Below are positions 27,426 through 41,166 of a stretch of 64,000 nt of DNA, piece by piece; the first letter of the stretch is position 1; the number at the start of each line of letters is the position of its first letter. Origin of the DNA: Pyrocephalus nanus (taxonomy: Eukaryota > Chordata > Aves > Passeriformes > Tyrannidae); NCBI GenBank assembly GCA_038380795.1, contig CM076259.1, forward strand, positions 78,065,724-78,129,723, written 5' to 3'. The notes beneath the pieces are model-generated. The model was not told where the DNA came from. It made no database searches and was given only the letters and a program-made list of their open reading frames with translations. The position numbers were made by a program, and so were the translations under genes.

Positions 27426-30400
27426 TTAAATGTCAAATGGAAGAACAGCTCCAAATCATGTCATTGCTTTCAAATTCAGCTGGTGGTTATGCTCAACTCA
27501 TGGTTATGATCAGCTTAACTCACTTACAAAATTAATTCATAATAATGGAAATGTACTTTTCAATATATACCTGGGATTTCTGTGGGGAAAAATGGACAAG
27601 CCCCCCTGCCAGTAGTGCGACATGGATGCATGTTTTCAACTGCATTAGCCATGATCATACCTGTAATGTCACAGCACCTGCAAGAGCTCAGTTTGGATGA
27701 ACAGCTGTCACAAGCAGGGGAAGCTGGGAAGTTTGGAAAAGGAAGTGCTTTCTTTCTCTACTGTCTAGAGAAGCTCCAAATCCAAATATTATTGCAGAGA
27801 AGGTCTGAGAGTCCTGATCAGCACTTCCCTAATGTAGGATGAATGAATAACATCAGTTCTCAAAAATGCCATCTTTTCAATTTCTGCTTGACATGAAATA
27901 GCTGTCTTCTGGGCATAGTGATCCATCACGTTCTGGCTGAATTACTGCATCACAGCAGCAATGAAAAGTGAACATTACTGTGATGCATAGTTCGATACAG
28001 AATAGGTACTTACCCGTATGGTACCAGCTTAAACATGGAGTAGACTGACTCTTCAGAGTTCTGAGCTAGCCACTAGTTTTTGGGGTTCCCTCACAGCTCT
28101 TCACTTACTGCCAGCAGTTGTGTGTCCAAGCGAAATAACAGCGCACCTTCCCGTCATGACAAGCAGCGGTCTACAGTTCCAAGCCCTTGGCATGGTTATG
28201 CCAGGAAGCGTTTACTACTCTTGAATATAGTACCATTCACTCTCTTGAAGGCCCCCCTTGAATGCAGTAGAAGAGGCAGCCATTTCTTGTCCCTAGAGAG
28301 TAGATGTGCCTTGCCCATTGGCATTTCTGGCTTCTGTTACTGTGAAGGTATCATGCCAGTGCTGAAATCCCTTGCATTATCTCTCAGGCTGCTTTAGAGC
28401 CCAGATTAAGATGTTCCTTCTTGATTTCAAAGGAAATAGGTGATCAGGCTTCAGAAAAGACTGCATGTGGATTTCTGAACTTCTGTGACACATCAGCTCC
28501 TGAGGGACAATACAGGCATCAAAGTTCAGGATGCAGCAACTAAGAGTTGGAGACAGAGCCTCATGGCTGAAGTGCCTTGTCTGTAGGATAAATTTCCAGA
28601 GAAACTGGAAATCTTTCTGTCATTAAGAACAATGCTTAGAACTCTAATACTGTTACATTTCTACCCCCCTTCAAAAGAAGGAAGTTATTAAAGTAAGAAG
28701 GAAACAAAACACAGAAAACCCACCCAAAACATGCAAGAAGCCAGAAAGTTTTGTCCTCACAGAAAGAGGCAGGCTAGACTTTGGAATAAGTGTCCTGGAA
28801 ATTTTACCATTGGTATCTCTTACACAGTGTTTAGGGCAGCAGGTATTATGTCATTCATAGCTGTGCTTTTTCTTTGTTTCTGTCATCAGTATGTGTACTT
28901 TGGAGTCAATAAACTGTTGCGAAATTTATGTCAGAAAAGCAGTAAATAAGTGTTTCTTGCTTTCAGTACATTTTTTAAATGAACCTTTAGATTGAAGAAG
29001 TAAAGAAGTAAGACATTATTTATGTCCATACCAAGTAATGGCTCCTATGCAGAGTAGCAAACTTTAAGAATGTTACTTTAAAAGGTGAAATGCAAAGCAA
29101 TTTCCTTTTTCTCTTCTTTTGCTGTGGTTGTTATGTTAAGAAAAGGTGAACAGGAGAGATATCAGGAGGTGCTTCCTGTTTGTGCAAACAGATGGCAAGT
29201 TGGCATTAACCATCTACACGAGATAACAGTATCAAAATATCTTAACCACATGCATCACCTTCAAGAGGACTTTTATAAAGGCTTTTCTTTAATTTCTTTT
29301 GAAATTAATTAATTAAAATATGTGCATATCTGAAAGCTACATAACTGGATAGTTGTCAATTGTCCATAACACAACATTTTTATTTGCGAAGCTTTGGATA
29401 AGAAAATATGCCATGGCAGGTATGTACATGGGAAATACGTCAAGCTGTTTTTCAAAAAAGAGAGGAAGGAGATTATGTGAAAAGAAATGGCATAACTGGG
29501 GTTTTAGCAGGCTGTACAATCAAGGACATTTTCTAGCTCTGGATAGTTCTTCCTTATTCTGTAGGAAAGGAGGATACTTCTTTCTTGTAAACAGAATTGT
29601 CCCAGGCACCGTTAAAAAAAAGCAGCAACCCAAATCAAAAAAAGACGTCAAGGATGTGACCTCATAAGGCACAGCTTCTGAACATAAAGCCTTGGTCGCT
29701 ATCCAAGAATAAATCATCGTTATGGCATTTCCTTACAACCTTTTCTATGATGAAGAGATGCAATTTTCCCATTCCCTTAATCCAGCCTGTTCTTAAATCT
29801 CATTCTTTGGTCACCTAAACTTCTGGCCGGTTTGTTGTCTTCCTGTAACAGAAGTTCCAACATCACCAGTGTTCTCCTAATCCACTTCTAGTAGTGACTT
29901 ATTAGAGATTAATAAAATTGGTATGTTTGTCTGCTATCAGGCAGTAACAAAGAATTTACAATCAACCAATTCACCGAGTCTTTATGCTGCTAAAAGAAGG
30001 AAACTGAATTTTTCTATAGTTAAAAAATTATAATGTAGGATTAAGGGAGGGAGAAAAGTTTATAGGATTTTTTTTTAGCTGTGTCTGTCATCCTTCTAGT
30101 CGACATGTTGAAGACTAAGTTGCAAACAGAAATAAGAGCCCAGGCACCAATTTCTGTGCAGTATTTTTGTGAGTGATAGTCTGTAGACTGAATTTTTCAG
30201 TGCTTCTCATTCTCTAGTAGTACACCTGCACTCACTGCTCCCTGACACCTAAGATTCAGGACAAAGTAAAATGTTGCCTGAGATAATCTCAGTGTAAGAT
30301 AGCTTGAGTCAGTCTGTCAGTTCTGGAAATTGGCTCTGGATGTGACAGTTTTAATGGTTCCTACTTACTTGGTCCTGAGTCATATTAAGTACCAGCCCCC

Positions 30401-32704
30401 AAAACCATGTAGTGTTACACTTAATTCCTTTTATAACAAACCAACAAACCAGAATTACAGAAGAACTGCCTGTGTTTCGTTAAATGGATTAGACTGGCAG
30501 ACAGACACTTGTCACTCGCGGTGCTGCTCAGAAAGGGAACTTACATACTGGACCCTTGAGCATCCCCACTGCTTAACATTTTGGATCACCCCAGAGAGTT
30601 CTGTTACCTGAGACAAGGTAACAGAGGGTGGGTGCAGAGATTGGTGTGAGCTTCTCTGGGCTGAGGTTCAAGTATGTTGTGAAATGCACAAATATTGTGT
30701 GCCAATTCCCCAGTAGGGATTCTCAGAGGGTTTAGAAGCATCAGTTAAATAAATTAATCAGATCGGTTATCTTCATGTGAAATCTTTCTGACTTCTCGCA
30801 AGTAAGTGTGTTAGTATAGTGTGAAACCACTGCAGTACAGTGTTCATACAGTGTTCGGTGCAGTACAGATCATAAAATTATGAAGGGAAGTCTGCAAAAT
30901 AATTTCTCTGAGGCAAGGTGGAGTATTGGTCTGGAGGTCTCCTGCACATTTTCTAACTGGAATTTGGGATATTTACTTAATTTAAGATATTATTTGATGT
31001 TTGATTTGTTTCAGATTAAAATTCACAGATCTTCATGTATTTCTGCTGGGATAGTTAAGGTTGTCTGAAGGCCTTTGCACAGTCACTATCCGCATTGGAA
31101 ATCCATAGCCTTTCTTTCTGTCTCCTACAGATCTACGACATTAGTCACATTTCCCAGTTTTTCCATACCTTTACTCTGTGGGATTGGCACAGTACCAGAT
31201 CCATAGTTCCTGCTGCAGTTCCTTGAATCCCTGCTCTTTTGAGCCTGACTTTGTTCATGTCCATCATCTAATTAGAGGCCAGACTGTGAAGGGAAACAAT
31301 TTTCTTGCAATTAAGATAAAGAAATATAATATACCTGGTTTTGGTGCAGTTTAAAGTAATATACAGATGATAAGTGGACCTCAGTGTTGGTATTAATCCT
31401 AAATGTCCATGTCCACACACCAATGAATGTTAGATATTCTTCCCTCATTAATATAGTAAAGAACTGATAGAGTTTGTCAGAGTTTTCAAAGATATTCGAA
31501 ATATTATGAGGGCAACCAAAAAAGATCTTCTCACAACTATTTTGATCTAATTTGTCTAGATGTTTGTTTTTTTCTGGGAAGGGGTTAGCAGTCTTCACAT
31601 GGAACTCTTCTGAATGCATCAGTCAACATCTTTAGTTTATCGAGGTATCTGCTGTAAACCTTCAAAATTAAGTAGTTATATTTGTAAGGAATCTGCAGTT
31701 TTTATTGGAAGCAATGAAATCCATGTATATTAATTTAAAATGTATTCTAAGTTTGAGATAAGAAAGCAGACAAATCCTTTTGTAGTATTAGGTGACAATG
31801 CACAGGACTGGGAGGATGCAAAACCAAAATGTAATAGGCAGCTCCATATTGAAGCTGAGGGCACAGCTGGAAAGGTACATTTATTTCAGTCTTCAGATAC
31901 ACTGGAATACTGGTAAATTAATACATTTATTGTAGATTTTATATTTGATACACATTATTCTGTATGACTTACGATGCTTCAGAGGAATGTGTCATAGTCC
32001 TGTTAGTGTTTTTCAATTCAGCGATTTAAGGTGAATGACTTGTGGCAGTGTTACTTCCTCCTCCTCAGGTCTTCTCTAAATAATAAAAACATGCAAAACA
32101 GCATTAGTGCAGTGTTCTTGCTGAACTATAGAGCTTAGTAGACTTTCAGAAATTCAAAGTTCATGAATTAAAACTCAACATAATTCTGAGTTAGGGGAAG
32201 TTATAGATGGGGAAGTACGGGACATGATTACCCAAGACCACAGGGTAGTGCTGTGCTGTCAGTAGAATGTCTGATATCCCTCTTTAGGCATAAACTACAA
32301 ACCAGTTCTTCTTTTTACTATGCTATGCTGTTTGGCTAATGCCAGGCTTATACAGAAACTTTTGGTTAAAACCTCATTAATGTTAAGCAAATGTTCTGTA
32401 CAGTATGGAAAATAGAAATGTAGATACATAATAATTTTTAAATTCAAAATCACCAGAAGTGGAAACTATGTCTTGAAAATGGGTGATGACTCCTAGCTAT
32501 TGCACATCTTCACAGGGAAAAATGCACTCTAGTATGTAAAGGATTAGAACACTTCACAAACTGGTGCTTCAAATCTCATGACTCCCCAAATGCATTTTTA
32601 AGTGTGCAATTTTACTGCCCCCTGTAGCATCTGGGCTGGTTGGGTATCCTCTGGAGAGAAAGGAAGGAAACAAAGGAAAGGACAGGAAAACTAAATAATT
32701 TAAC

Positions 32705-32721
32705 TTTTTTTTTTTTTTTTT
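32705..32721. repeat. Poly-T tract (about 17 T)
   Basis: A homopolymer run in the UBAC2 intron, followed by unrelated sequence. It has no element attached that I can recognise. Confidence 0.9.
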
Positions 32722-33907
32722 GTGATTTAGGATCAGGTTTAGCTGATCTGATGGAGCAGAGAGGATTTAATGCTCCAGGGGTACATAAAGGCAGGAAGAG
32801 CCCTCAGTGAGAGAAGAAAAAACTCATAAGAGAAAGGTCTTCTGAGAAACGACATTATAGAACTAAAATAGAGCAACTAGAGGAAGGAAGTTCAAGTCCT
32901 ATATATACAGAAAGGGAGGGGGATCATCTCCATAGTAACAGGGGGAGCAGGGGAGGAGGAAAAGGACAACACAAACTGCAAAAGGTTTTAACAATCTGTA
33001 TAGAAAAGAGAGATTTGGGGTTTGATCTTACCTGCTTGCAGGATCTGTGGGTTTGGTGTGATATAAAATCCCTTACAAAAATGTTTGTTTAAGCTAATAA
33101 AATGAGGATTCATTATTTCTGGACAATTCTAAAGCTTGTTCTTTATTATTTGTACTTGATATTCTAAATGTCTTATTATGACGAGACTTGAAGCTTGGTT
33201 ATTAAGAGAAAGTTTCAGTTTTGTGATTTACACCATACCTGTGTTACTGCTGTGTATTTGTATTATTACTATGTAATTACAAGATGTTTTGGCACTGGGA
33301 CACGGCCAGATTTTGCAATGGTATTTAATACGGGGAAGTTAGGTGAGGTGGTATGGGAGGCTGTAAGTCGCATTGCTGTCGCAGAATCAATCACTTGCAT
33401 GAAAATCACAGCTATCCTGAAGGCTGGGTTTGTTCTGCATTTCCTGATGTGGTTTTGTTGATGCACTTAGAATCCCCTTTTGCTTTTCCCCCCTCTCTTA
33501 TTTCTTGCACTCTTTTTCCTGGGGTACCTTCAACAGCAGCCTTGCAAAGCACTTCCAGGACCTGCTGTTGTACCTATTGCCAGGCAAATCCCTGTCAGTA
33601 AAGACAGTGATCTTTGAGCCACAGAAGTCTAGCACTATACCTAATTAGATCTGTCCCAGTAGATATGAAACATCCTTTCCGCCTCCTGTTAGCACTTTTC
33701 CATAGTTTGCAGTGATCACTTCAAATAACAAGTAAAGCAGTAACCAGTCCAATTTTTTCTCCATAAGAGACTGCAGCAGTTTTTGTTGTTTAAAATAAAG
33801 TACTTAGTTTAAACATTTGCCTTTCATATTATGTGGTATGGATGATCTTTTTGTTTAAAAAATTTGTAGTTCTTTCTGCAAAGACTGACAGCAGTGTCTG
33901 CTTTCAG

Positions 33908-34030
33908 GGTGGGATGATTAACTGGAACAGACTGTTTCCTCCTTTACGTCACAGACATAATGCAAATTATCAAGATCATCGCCCGACTGAACAAGGCATA
34001 CCTCCACCTACTGAGGTTTCTGAAGAGCAG
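33908..34030 (+). CDS. UBAC2: UBAC2 coding exon (linker before UBA)
   Basis: A 123-bp exon of 41 codons after the acceptor CTTTCAG and before the donor CAG/gtaaac, phase 0 at both ends. It reads GGMINWNRLFPPLRHRHN and ends PPPTEVSEEQ, matching the human linker GGMINWNRLFPPLRQRQN to VSEEQ. It is one residue longer than the human stretch as I recall it. It leads straight into the UBA domain of the last exon. Confidence 0.97.
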
Positions 34031-37000
34031 GTAAACACTTTCCTATTTTAAAATGGCATTAAAATGGTTAGGAATTAACTCTACTGATTTTTTATCCTCT
34101 GTTTACACAGTTTCCTAAATATTCTCTATAGCAGCACAAATTATAATATTGGGTAATGGTCACAATATAGGCACAGCAAATAGTCATTACCATCCAGACC
34201 AGAGTTACAGAGCAACTTGGGAGTTTCTGCTTTTATGTGTAACTGCCTGTATTTTGTATTTAAAGATGTGATGGTTCAGGTAGTGGAAACTGTTTGAATC
34301 TGATAAAATAAATGTTTCAAAGAAGGAAGAATGACACATAGATTTCATTATTTGTCTTGTACATATCTTCTTTGTTGAAGTCCCCAGCTTAAGTTTCCAA
34401 TTCAGTAATTTAGTTTTTCTGAAATAAGAATGTTATGCCAGACTATATAGGTTTAGAATTCTAGACTTCTGTTGATAATTCTGTTCTCAAAAGAGAGCAT
34501 GAAATTTACTTGTAAATTTAAGAATTTAAGATTACTCTTATACCTGTATTCAGGGTTTATTGCAATAAAGTTCTCCAGGTTGTAGCCTGCCTGCAGTTAG
34601 CTGCATTGGCCATTTTATAGTCTAACGTTTTTGCTATCCTTGAACAAGAGTAGGTTTCAAGGGTGACTTTTTCCTTCCTTTTTTTTTCCTTTTTTTAAGG
34701 CAATAAATTAACACTTGATAGCACCACACTGTAATTTTTAGTTAGTTTAAAATGAGCTTGTCCCAAACAGAAATTTTTGCTATGATCCGATTTCTAGTTT
34801 GGATTCAATGTTAGATTATGTTCAGAATGTTCAAAACTTTACCTGCACTGGTGGTTTTGACTGCCAACCTGCTGGGCCACATCCAAAAAGAACAAAACAA
34901 AACAAAAACAAACAAACAAACAAAATAAAATCTCCACACCAAAAAGTACTTTCTGAGGCAAACCCCAGAAATATAGTTTTGATTGGCCTGAAAGTCTTCT
35001 CAGTGCCAGTATCAGGTGAACCAAAATATTTCCTTGCTGGGTTGGTTTATTTATTTGTTTTATTGACAGATTCTGCTTATAGAAACTTTTATTTTGCGGC
35101 TAGAACTAATAAATGAGTTACTAGTGTGACTTATGCTGGTTTCTTACCCAAAGCCTTTAGCCCCAAATTTATGAAAGCAGTATACACTTATATTTCCTGA
35201 TGCATTGAGTTGTAGAGCCCACCTGATTGCTGTCATTTTGCAGTACTGTCTGGTTACCCTGCAAAGAAAAAGTCATAGAAGCACCTTTGATTTCTCAGGA
35301 CTGTACTAATAACTACACAAGTTGTCTTAGATTGGCAGAAATGCAAGAGTTTCATCTGTTTTTCAGATGAAAGTTTGTGAGCATTTGCAATGCTTTTTGT
35401 ACAAAAATCTCTGCATTTCTTGTGGGTTTTTAGCACCTTGAATTACCATTGCCAGTTATACATCTCTGTTTCCTGGAGCTAGATTCAGTTCCTGTGATTA
35501 AAATATACTCAGATGAAAAGAAATATTTTTGTTGTTACTCCTCCCCATGATGTTCAATGGATACATCTCTTAACGGCAATATTGCAATTCCATCCACCAC
35601 TTCTTAAGGTTAGAGTTCATGGCAAATGCAGTAAAAACCTTTCTTCTGAAATGTGTTTCTGTGGTTAGGTTTTATTCCACTGTCTACCCTTTTTCTCATA
35701 AAAAACACAGTCTTATGTGAAAAATCAGATAAAGGAAACTTTAGAAAGTTGCAGGTTATGAAATCGAGTTTGAATTTAAACTATTTAAACAAACACTGTT
35801 GCAGAAGTGTTGAAAGTAAAAATTCATTTCTCTTCCTACGAGAAGGTGAGGAACTGGCACTGGGTTTTAAGGTTGATGTTCTGATAACCAAGGTAACCAT
35901 TCTCCAATATTTTGTTGTGGTGTATTTATATTAAGAATAGGAGGACCTGCACCTCTGGGCATACTTGGCCGTTGTATAGTTCTCAGTAAGTCACCAAAGC
36001 AGAGATGATTAAACATACTGAAAGTTCTGGAGGTGTCTTAGGGGAAAGGAAAGCTGCTTTTGATGGCACTTTTCTTTTAAAAGGCGTTTAGAGTACTTTC
36101 AATACTAGTGCTGCACATTATTCTTGCACCCTGGGAAGATTCCTCCTGAGATATAAATAGCCTCTGCTGCATTCCTGCTTGGCTCCACTCTGCTGCAGGC
36201 TCCTACAGGCAGAGGAGGAGGAGTAGTAGCTCTCAGGCAGCTCCTGTAGCCCAGGATGTCCAGTTTCAGGAGCTGTGGTATCTGGTCACAAGGCCATTTG
36301 AAAAGCGGGGTGAGGAATGCTTTATGCTGTCAGTGGCCACAGCTAATTTTACATGTCACTCCCTGCCCCTTCACACTTTGTTTTCCCACTTTCTGGAAGA
36401 TTAATTATAAAAGTGAATGAATTATATTGTGACTTTCAGTCATACCAAAGTGAGAATTGTAGATTTTAAATGTACTTTAGATTGGAATTTAACCATAAAT
36501 TGAGTTTGATTATGCGTTCATTGCTTTTCACATGTGGTGATTTGAATATCTGTTATCACAAAGCACAAAGATTAGGTGTCAAGTACGTGGTATTATAAAG
36601 AGGAATGGTCAAGTGGTTCTTGATTACCAAAATCACTGTCTTAATGTGCACTTTTCCATGTAATTCTTGCATCAGGTATCTTGACTTTTGCTTTGTAGAA
36701 GTCTTTTGCAAAAAAAGTGCTACTTTGAGTACCTGTAGATGCCTTCCAAGAATTTTAATAAACCATTTAAGTATTGTACTGCCTCTATTTTAAAGCTAAC
36801 TTGAACGTTTATTAAAAAAAACCAAAACACCTAGAATGAATAGTTCTGAGGGTTTTTTAATGCCCTCTGGAGAAGTATGTCTTTTCAAGTGTAGTAGAGC
36901 TGAGAGTGTCTGGATAGGTTTTCACATCTGCTGTAAAATTCTGTCTTGGTCAGTGTTAGTTTCTTGAGATCCTGCTCTTGTTGAGAGCAGCAAGCAGGTC

Positions 37001-37269
37001 AGACTGTAGTTGTCGTATGTGGTACCACACTTTGGATTTTACTCTTCTTTCAAAACTGCACCAGCTAGGACAATACAGATGTGGCATTTTCTGCAATCAA
37101 TTTTGAGTAAAGTATCATAAAATGGTCATTTCTGTGCCAGTGTTTTGAAGCATGCTGTCCCAGATATATCTTTTGTCAGTGAAAAGGGATTTCTGACACA
37201 ATTTTAACGTGACTGATGTGCACAGGGTGTGAATAAAATTCTGGTTTTAAAGCAGTATTTCTTTTCCAG
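34031..37269 (+). other. UBAC2 last intron
   Basis: About 3.2 kb, GT-AG, ending in CTTTTCCAG. It holds an (AAAAC/AAAC)n simple repeat near 34.89-34.93 kb and a short, more GC-rich block near 36.15-36.42 kb with a TATA-like motif (see findings). I recognise nothing else. Confidence 0.85.
34891..34930. repeat. (CAAAA)n/(CAAA)n simple repeat
   Basis: An A-rich simple repeat of CAAAA and CAAA units in the intron. Confidence 0.9.
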
Positions 37270-37377
37270 GTTGCACGACTTATGGAAATGGGATTTTCCA
37301 GAGGAGATGCCCTAGAAGCTCTGAGGGCTTCAAATAATGACTTAAATGTAGCCACTAATTTTCTACTGCAGCACTGA
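37270..37377 (+). CDS. UBAC2: UBAC2 terminal coding exon (UBA domain)
   Basis: The last coding exon, 35 codons plus a TGA stop at 37375-37377, follows a TTTTCCAG acceptor. It reads VARLMEMGFSRGDALEALRA and then SNNDLNVATNFLLQH. This is the UBA domain, with the MGF loop that contacts ubiquitin in UBA domains and the C-terminal helix ending in the conserved LLQH of human UBAC2. The five exons in this window give 215 codons plus one split codon. That is about 60 percent of the human length, and the N-terminal membrane part is missing because it lies upstream of the window. Confidence 0.98.
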   Translation, partial: VARLMEMGFSRGDALEALRASNNDLNVATNFLLQH

Positions 37378-38124
37378 TGGTTTTCTGTGTGAAGGAACTT
37401 CACTCGATGGGTTTGTACATGCCTGGAAGAGGATCAAAGCCACCTGCTGGACAGAATCACCAAGGTCAGCCCCACGAGGGCGTCAGGAGAGAGAAACTGG
37501 CTCCGTATGACTGGTGACTCAAAGTGATGTTAAGAAATGATGTGAACTGTTCCCAAGCCTTCAGATCACTTGGTGGTTTCTAGTCTGGTTATCCTTTTCA
37601 AAGTAACTTTAGTTTCTACTTGTTACTGGATATCACCTAAATTTATTTTTAAAATAAAATAGGTGGGTTTTTTCTTGTAAATCCTTGTTAGACGTGTTAT
37701 CAGACTTAATGACTGGGAAAAGAATCGCCAGCAACTACAACAACTAGATTTACCTATCAAGAAAAATCATATTTTCTTCACTTACAAGTCTAATTTCTCT
37801 AGCTTACATGTTATTTTACAGTACTTGATTTTTTATTACAGTAATAAGAGGTTTGAAGGTCACTTCATTTTCAACTCACTAAAGGGTTATGGGACTATTA
37901 TGTCATTCTTTGCAAAGTTTTATTAATGCCTGTAATATTTCGTTTCTCAAATTTCTTTTTAAATAAAAGTTGTCATTCAGCACATAATACACAGATAGGA
38001 TGAGATAAAATTCATGTGTGTGTGGCAGGCTCTGGTAAGTGACCACTGTCAATTTGAATCTTTACAAACTGAGTGAATTGCTGTTCAGATACGGGTCATG
38101 AAGATACTCACTGGAAGCAATAAA
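37378..38124 (+). other. UBAC2 3' untranslated region with AATAAA signals
   Basis: Non-coding sequence after the UBAC2 stop. AATAAA hexamers occur at 37653-37658, 37962-37967 and 38119-38124. The second, in an AT-rich setting with GT-rich sequence shortly after (TGTGTGTGTGGC near 38.01-38.03 kb), looks the best candidate for the main poly(A) site. The exact transcript end is inferred. Confidence 0.65.
37962..37967 (+). promoter_or_regulatory. Likely UBAC2 polyadenylation signal
   Basis: Canonical AATAAA about 585 bases after the stop, with a GT-rich downstream element within about 70 bases. Confidence 0.5.
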
Positions 38125-38928
38125 GGCGAATCAAATGATGCAATAAGATCAGAACTGGAATGACTTGAATGACTTCCATGGCTAATTCAGAGAGGAATTC
38201 TGTAACAGTGGATGTATGCTGTGTCCTATGTGCTGCTTTCCTTTTTTTCAGCTGGCTACATACAATCTTAAAAGGAAATTATAAAAAGCTACGTTTTATA
38301 TATATAGTTCTAGTTTTCTGGTGTCAGAGATGAGGATAACCCTTGCATTTGCTGAATCCTCACTGTCTGGAGGAACTTAGTGTTGACCAGAGGCTGGAAT
38401 ATTAACCCCAGGGGTGATGGAGGCTGGTACAGAGGGTAACAGGACAGTAATGCCAAGCTCATACAATACTGGGTTTGAAGTTTAGATTGATAAATCAGCT
38501 TACTTGGCTTGACTTTTGGAAGTGCTCAGTATTAGCACCTTAGGAGTTGCAGGAGGTGGCGTGGAGAGGGAGGAGCGTCTCTATAAAGCCAAGCTGAAGG
38601 AATACAAGATTCCAAACTGCAACTCCATGAAACCGATCTAGACACGTATCTTAAGCATTTAACATGTTTCTGTGTGTACTTGTGTTTGTATAGCGTGTGT
38701 ATATGTGTCCATTTTTATACACACAGGCGTATTTAATACATACATACGTTTAGAATAAGATATAGGTCATAAAAAGGTAGAAAAGACAGTAGCAGGTGCA
38801 AAGGTGGGGAGGTGAAAGAATATGGGAGAGAGCAGGTTGTTTGGAAATCCAAATGAACACGTGTGTACCAAAGTACAGATCTTCACAGTCTCGCTTGGCC
38901 TGGAAAATGTACAGGACAAGATTTAGAG

Positions 38929-38945
38929 GGAGAGAGAGAGAGAGA
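38929..38945. repeat. (AG)n microsatellite
   Basis: A short uninterrupted GA/AG run in intergenic sequence. Confidence 0.9.
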
Positions 38946-40655
38946 CAGATTTCTTTTCCTTTTTTAATTAAATGACAAAACTGAAAAAAGTCCTTCAGGC
39001 ACATGAGTCCTTATCCAGAAATTGCATCAAATTTGTGCAGCTTTCAGCACAGTGCCTATATGTAATTTTTGGTGTTTTCCAGTGCATGAAGTAAGGGGTT
39101 TTTTGAATGACTGTGTGTTTTCTTGGACTTTGAGCAATGTCCTTCAGGGTTTGATTTGTTGCTATGATCGTATTATTTAGGCAGGGTCTGGTTTTTAAAC
39201 GAAAGGTTTTGTTTGTGTAAAGCTGAGGCTCTGGATGTGTATAGGCCATGGGCATTTCTGTACCTAAAGAACTCCGAAAATGCTTTGTCTTACAAAGGAG
39301 AAGACACATGCAACAAAAATAATTGCAATGATAATTTGTATATGCAGACTAGTTAAATGTTTTGAAACAAATACAAGTTTTAATTTTGAAACTTACAGAT
39401 CCTTCACAAATATTTTATCAAAAAGTAGCAATAAAGACTAGTGAATTACTCTAGAAATCAAATTTTGTCTGTAGGAAAAAAGTCCACCTAGCCCATGATA
39501 AATTAAATATGACCTGTTCCCTTTCAGACATTGCCCTGTTCCAGGGACAAGCACAAAGAACATTTATTCCTCAGAATTTTAAAACATGTTTAGTGGCACC
39601 TGGCATATGTAAATGGATATTCTCCAAGTCTGAATTCTTTCTTACTGTTGCCTGTATTGGGGATATCCAGATGTCACAGTTGTGTGGAAAATTTTGCTGG
39701 GCATTTTGCAAAACATGGTCAAACATAAGGGGTAGAACGCAGGTCTTCGTGATGTCAGTTCAAAACTCCCCTTGACCTCTGTGAGAAAAGTTTGTACTCA
39801 AAATGCTTCCAGGGTTGTAATTTCCAATTAAAAAAGAAAAAAAAAAAAAGAAGTGGTAAAAGAAGAGTCTCAGATGCTGTTGAACACAGTTCCTGTTTCA
39901 TGCAAGAACCATAGAAGAGAGATTCACACATGAGAGCCGGAAAAAAACTTGGTTTCCACTTGATGGTGAAACTTTCATGAACCATTTCTGGGAATGCAAG
40001 GAGCATGTTTTTTGCAGCCTACATAGTGTTTGTCTGGCACAGTTTTGAATATCTCATAGCACAGTTTCTATTTTGTGTGTGACACAAGCAGTATTTTTTG
40101 GCAGTGAGAGAAGACAGAATACCTTTCTATGGAGAGGATTTTAAGTAACTGGGAAATTCACACTGGTTTTAGTAAAGCCAAGATTTGGTATTTTGTAATA
40201 AAAGTAGTTTCAGCTGTTAAAATTTGTCTACTAGACTGGGAATGTCTTTTGAGACAGCATTGGAGTAATTTACTGGGGACTTTCCTGGACAGTTATGGGA
40301 CACTTTGAAATACACCCACAGTGAGGCTGATTTTTGTGGACATCTGCCTGATAAGACACCAGGTTCGGGTTCTCAAGCCTCAACTTTTTGCTAAGATGTA
40401 GGTTTATTTGGCTCCATACCTACCAAACCATTTTCTTCCCTCAAAACAAGCGTTAAAGGTTTGCCTGTAACTTAGTGAGCACAGGGACTGTCGCAGCTGG
40501 TTCATGCACAGCCTGTGCTGTCTAGCGCTTACCAGTGCCTTCTTGAATGTGTGATGGAGAAATGGTCTCATTATTTTTTTCTGAAACAGAAGAACAAGCC
40601 AGAAAAACATACTGCAATGTACTGGGCCAAGGGCAGTGTTTCTGGCTCTCCTGTT

Positions 40656-40722
40656 TGTATGTGTATATATATATGATTACATATATGCATATATATATGT
40701 GTGTATGCATATGTATATATAC
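40656..40722. repeat. TA/TG-rich microsatellite
   Basis: Mixed (TA)n, (TG)n and TATGCATA units with alternating purine-pyrimidine, so able to form cruciform or Z-like structures. It is simple sequence. Confidence 0.9.
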
Positions 40723-41149
40723 AGAGGGCGAGTGAGAAGTATTTATGTACCGGTTTGATGAATTTAACTACGAGTTAAGAGTTTGTTGAAGAAAATTAAA
40801 AGTCTGTATTCAAAGACTCTCATCTCTCAGACGTGTGTATTTGGAGAATATGTGCAGTTGCAAAGGCGCCCAGCTCTGAAAACACGTGGAGCTACAACTC
40901 CCACGTTGTGGGGGAAACTCTATCTGTTTGAGGATAAATAAAAGCACAGCATTCATTTGAACTAGTAAGAGGGATACATGAGTGCAGTTAATTTCTTGCA
41001 TGTGTTCTTCCACAAGAAAAACCTAAATGAGATAAGCTTTCTTTAACTGGGTGGCCACAGTAATCAGTATTTCATATAAATGAGTATAAGCACTATTTTG
41101 CTAGGAGAGTCACATGATCGCATAAACACCATTGGGTGTTTATATATAA

Positions 41150-41166
41150 ACATGCATGCATGCATA
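41150..41166. repeat. (CATG/TGCA)n short repeat
   Basis: A self-complementary run of ATGCATGCATGC type next to TATATATAAA. Confidence 0.85.

Larger units (their letters stand above)
21608..33907 (+). other. UBAC2 intron
   Basis: About 12.3 kb, GT-AG, ending in TGCTTTCAG. It is mostly AT-rich unique sequence with a pyrimidine-rich stretch around 24.84-25.11 kb, a 17-bp tandem duplication near 22.28-22.32 kb, an old LTR fragment near 27.2-27.4 kb and a T17 tract at 32.7 kb. Open frames at 25.3-28.4 kb are short and not recognisable. Confidence 0.85.
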
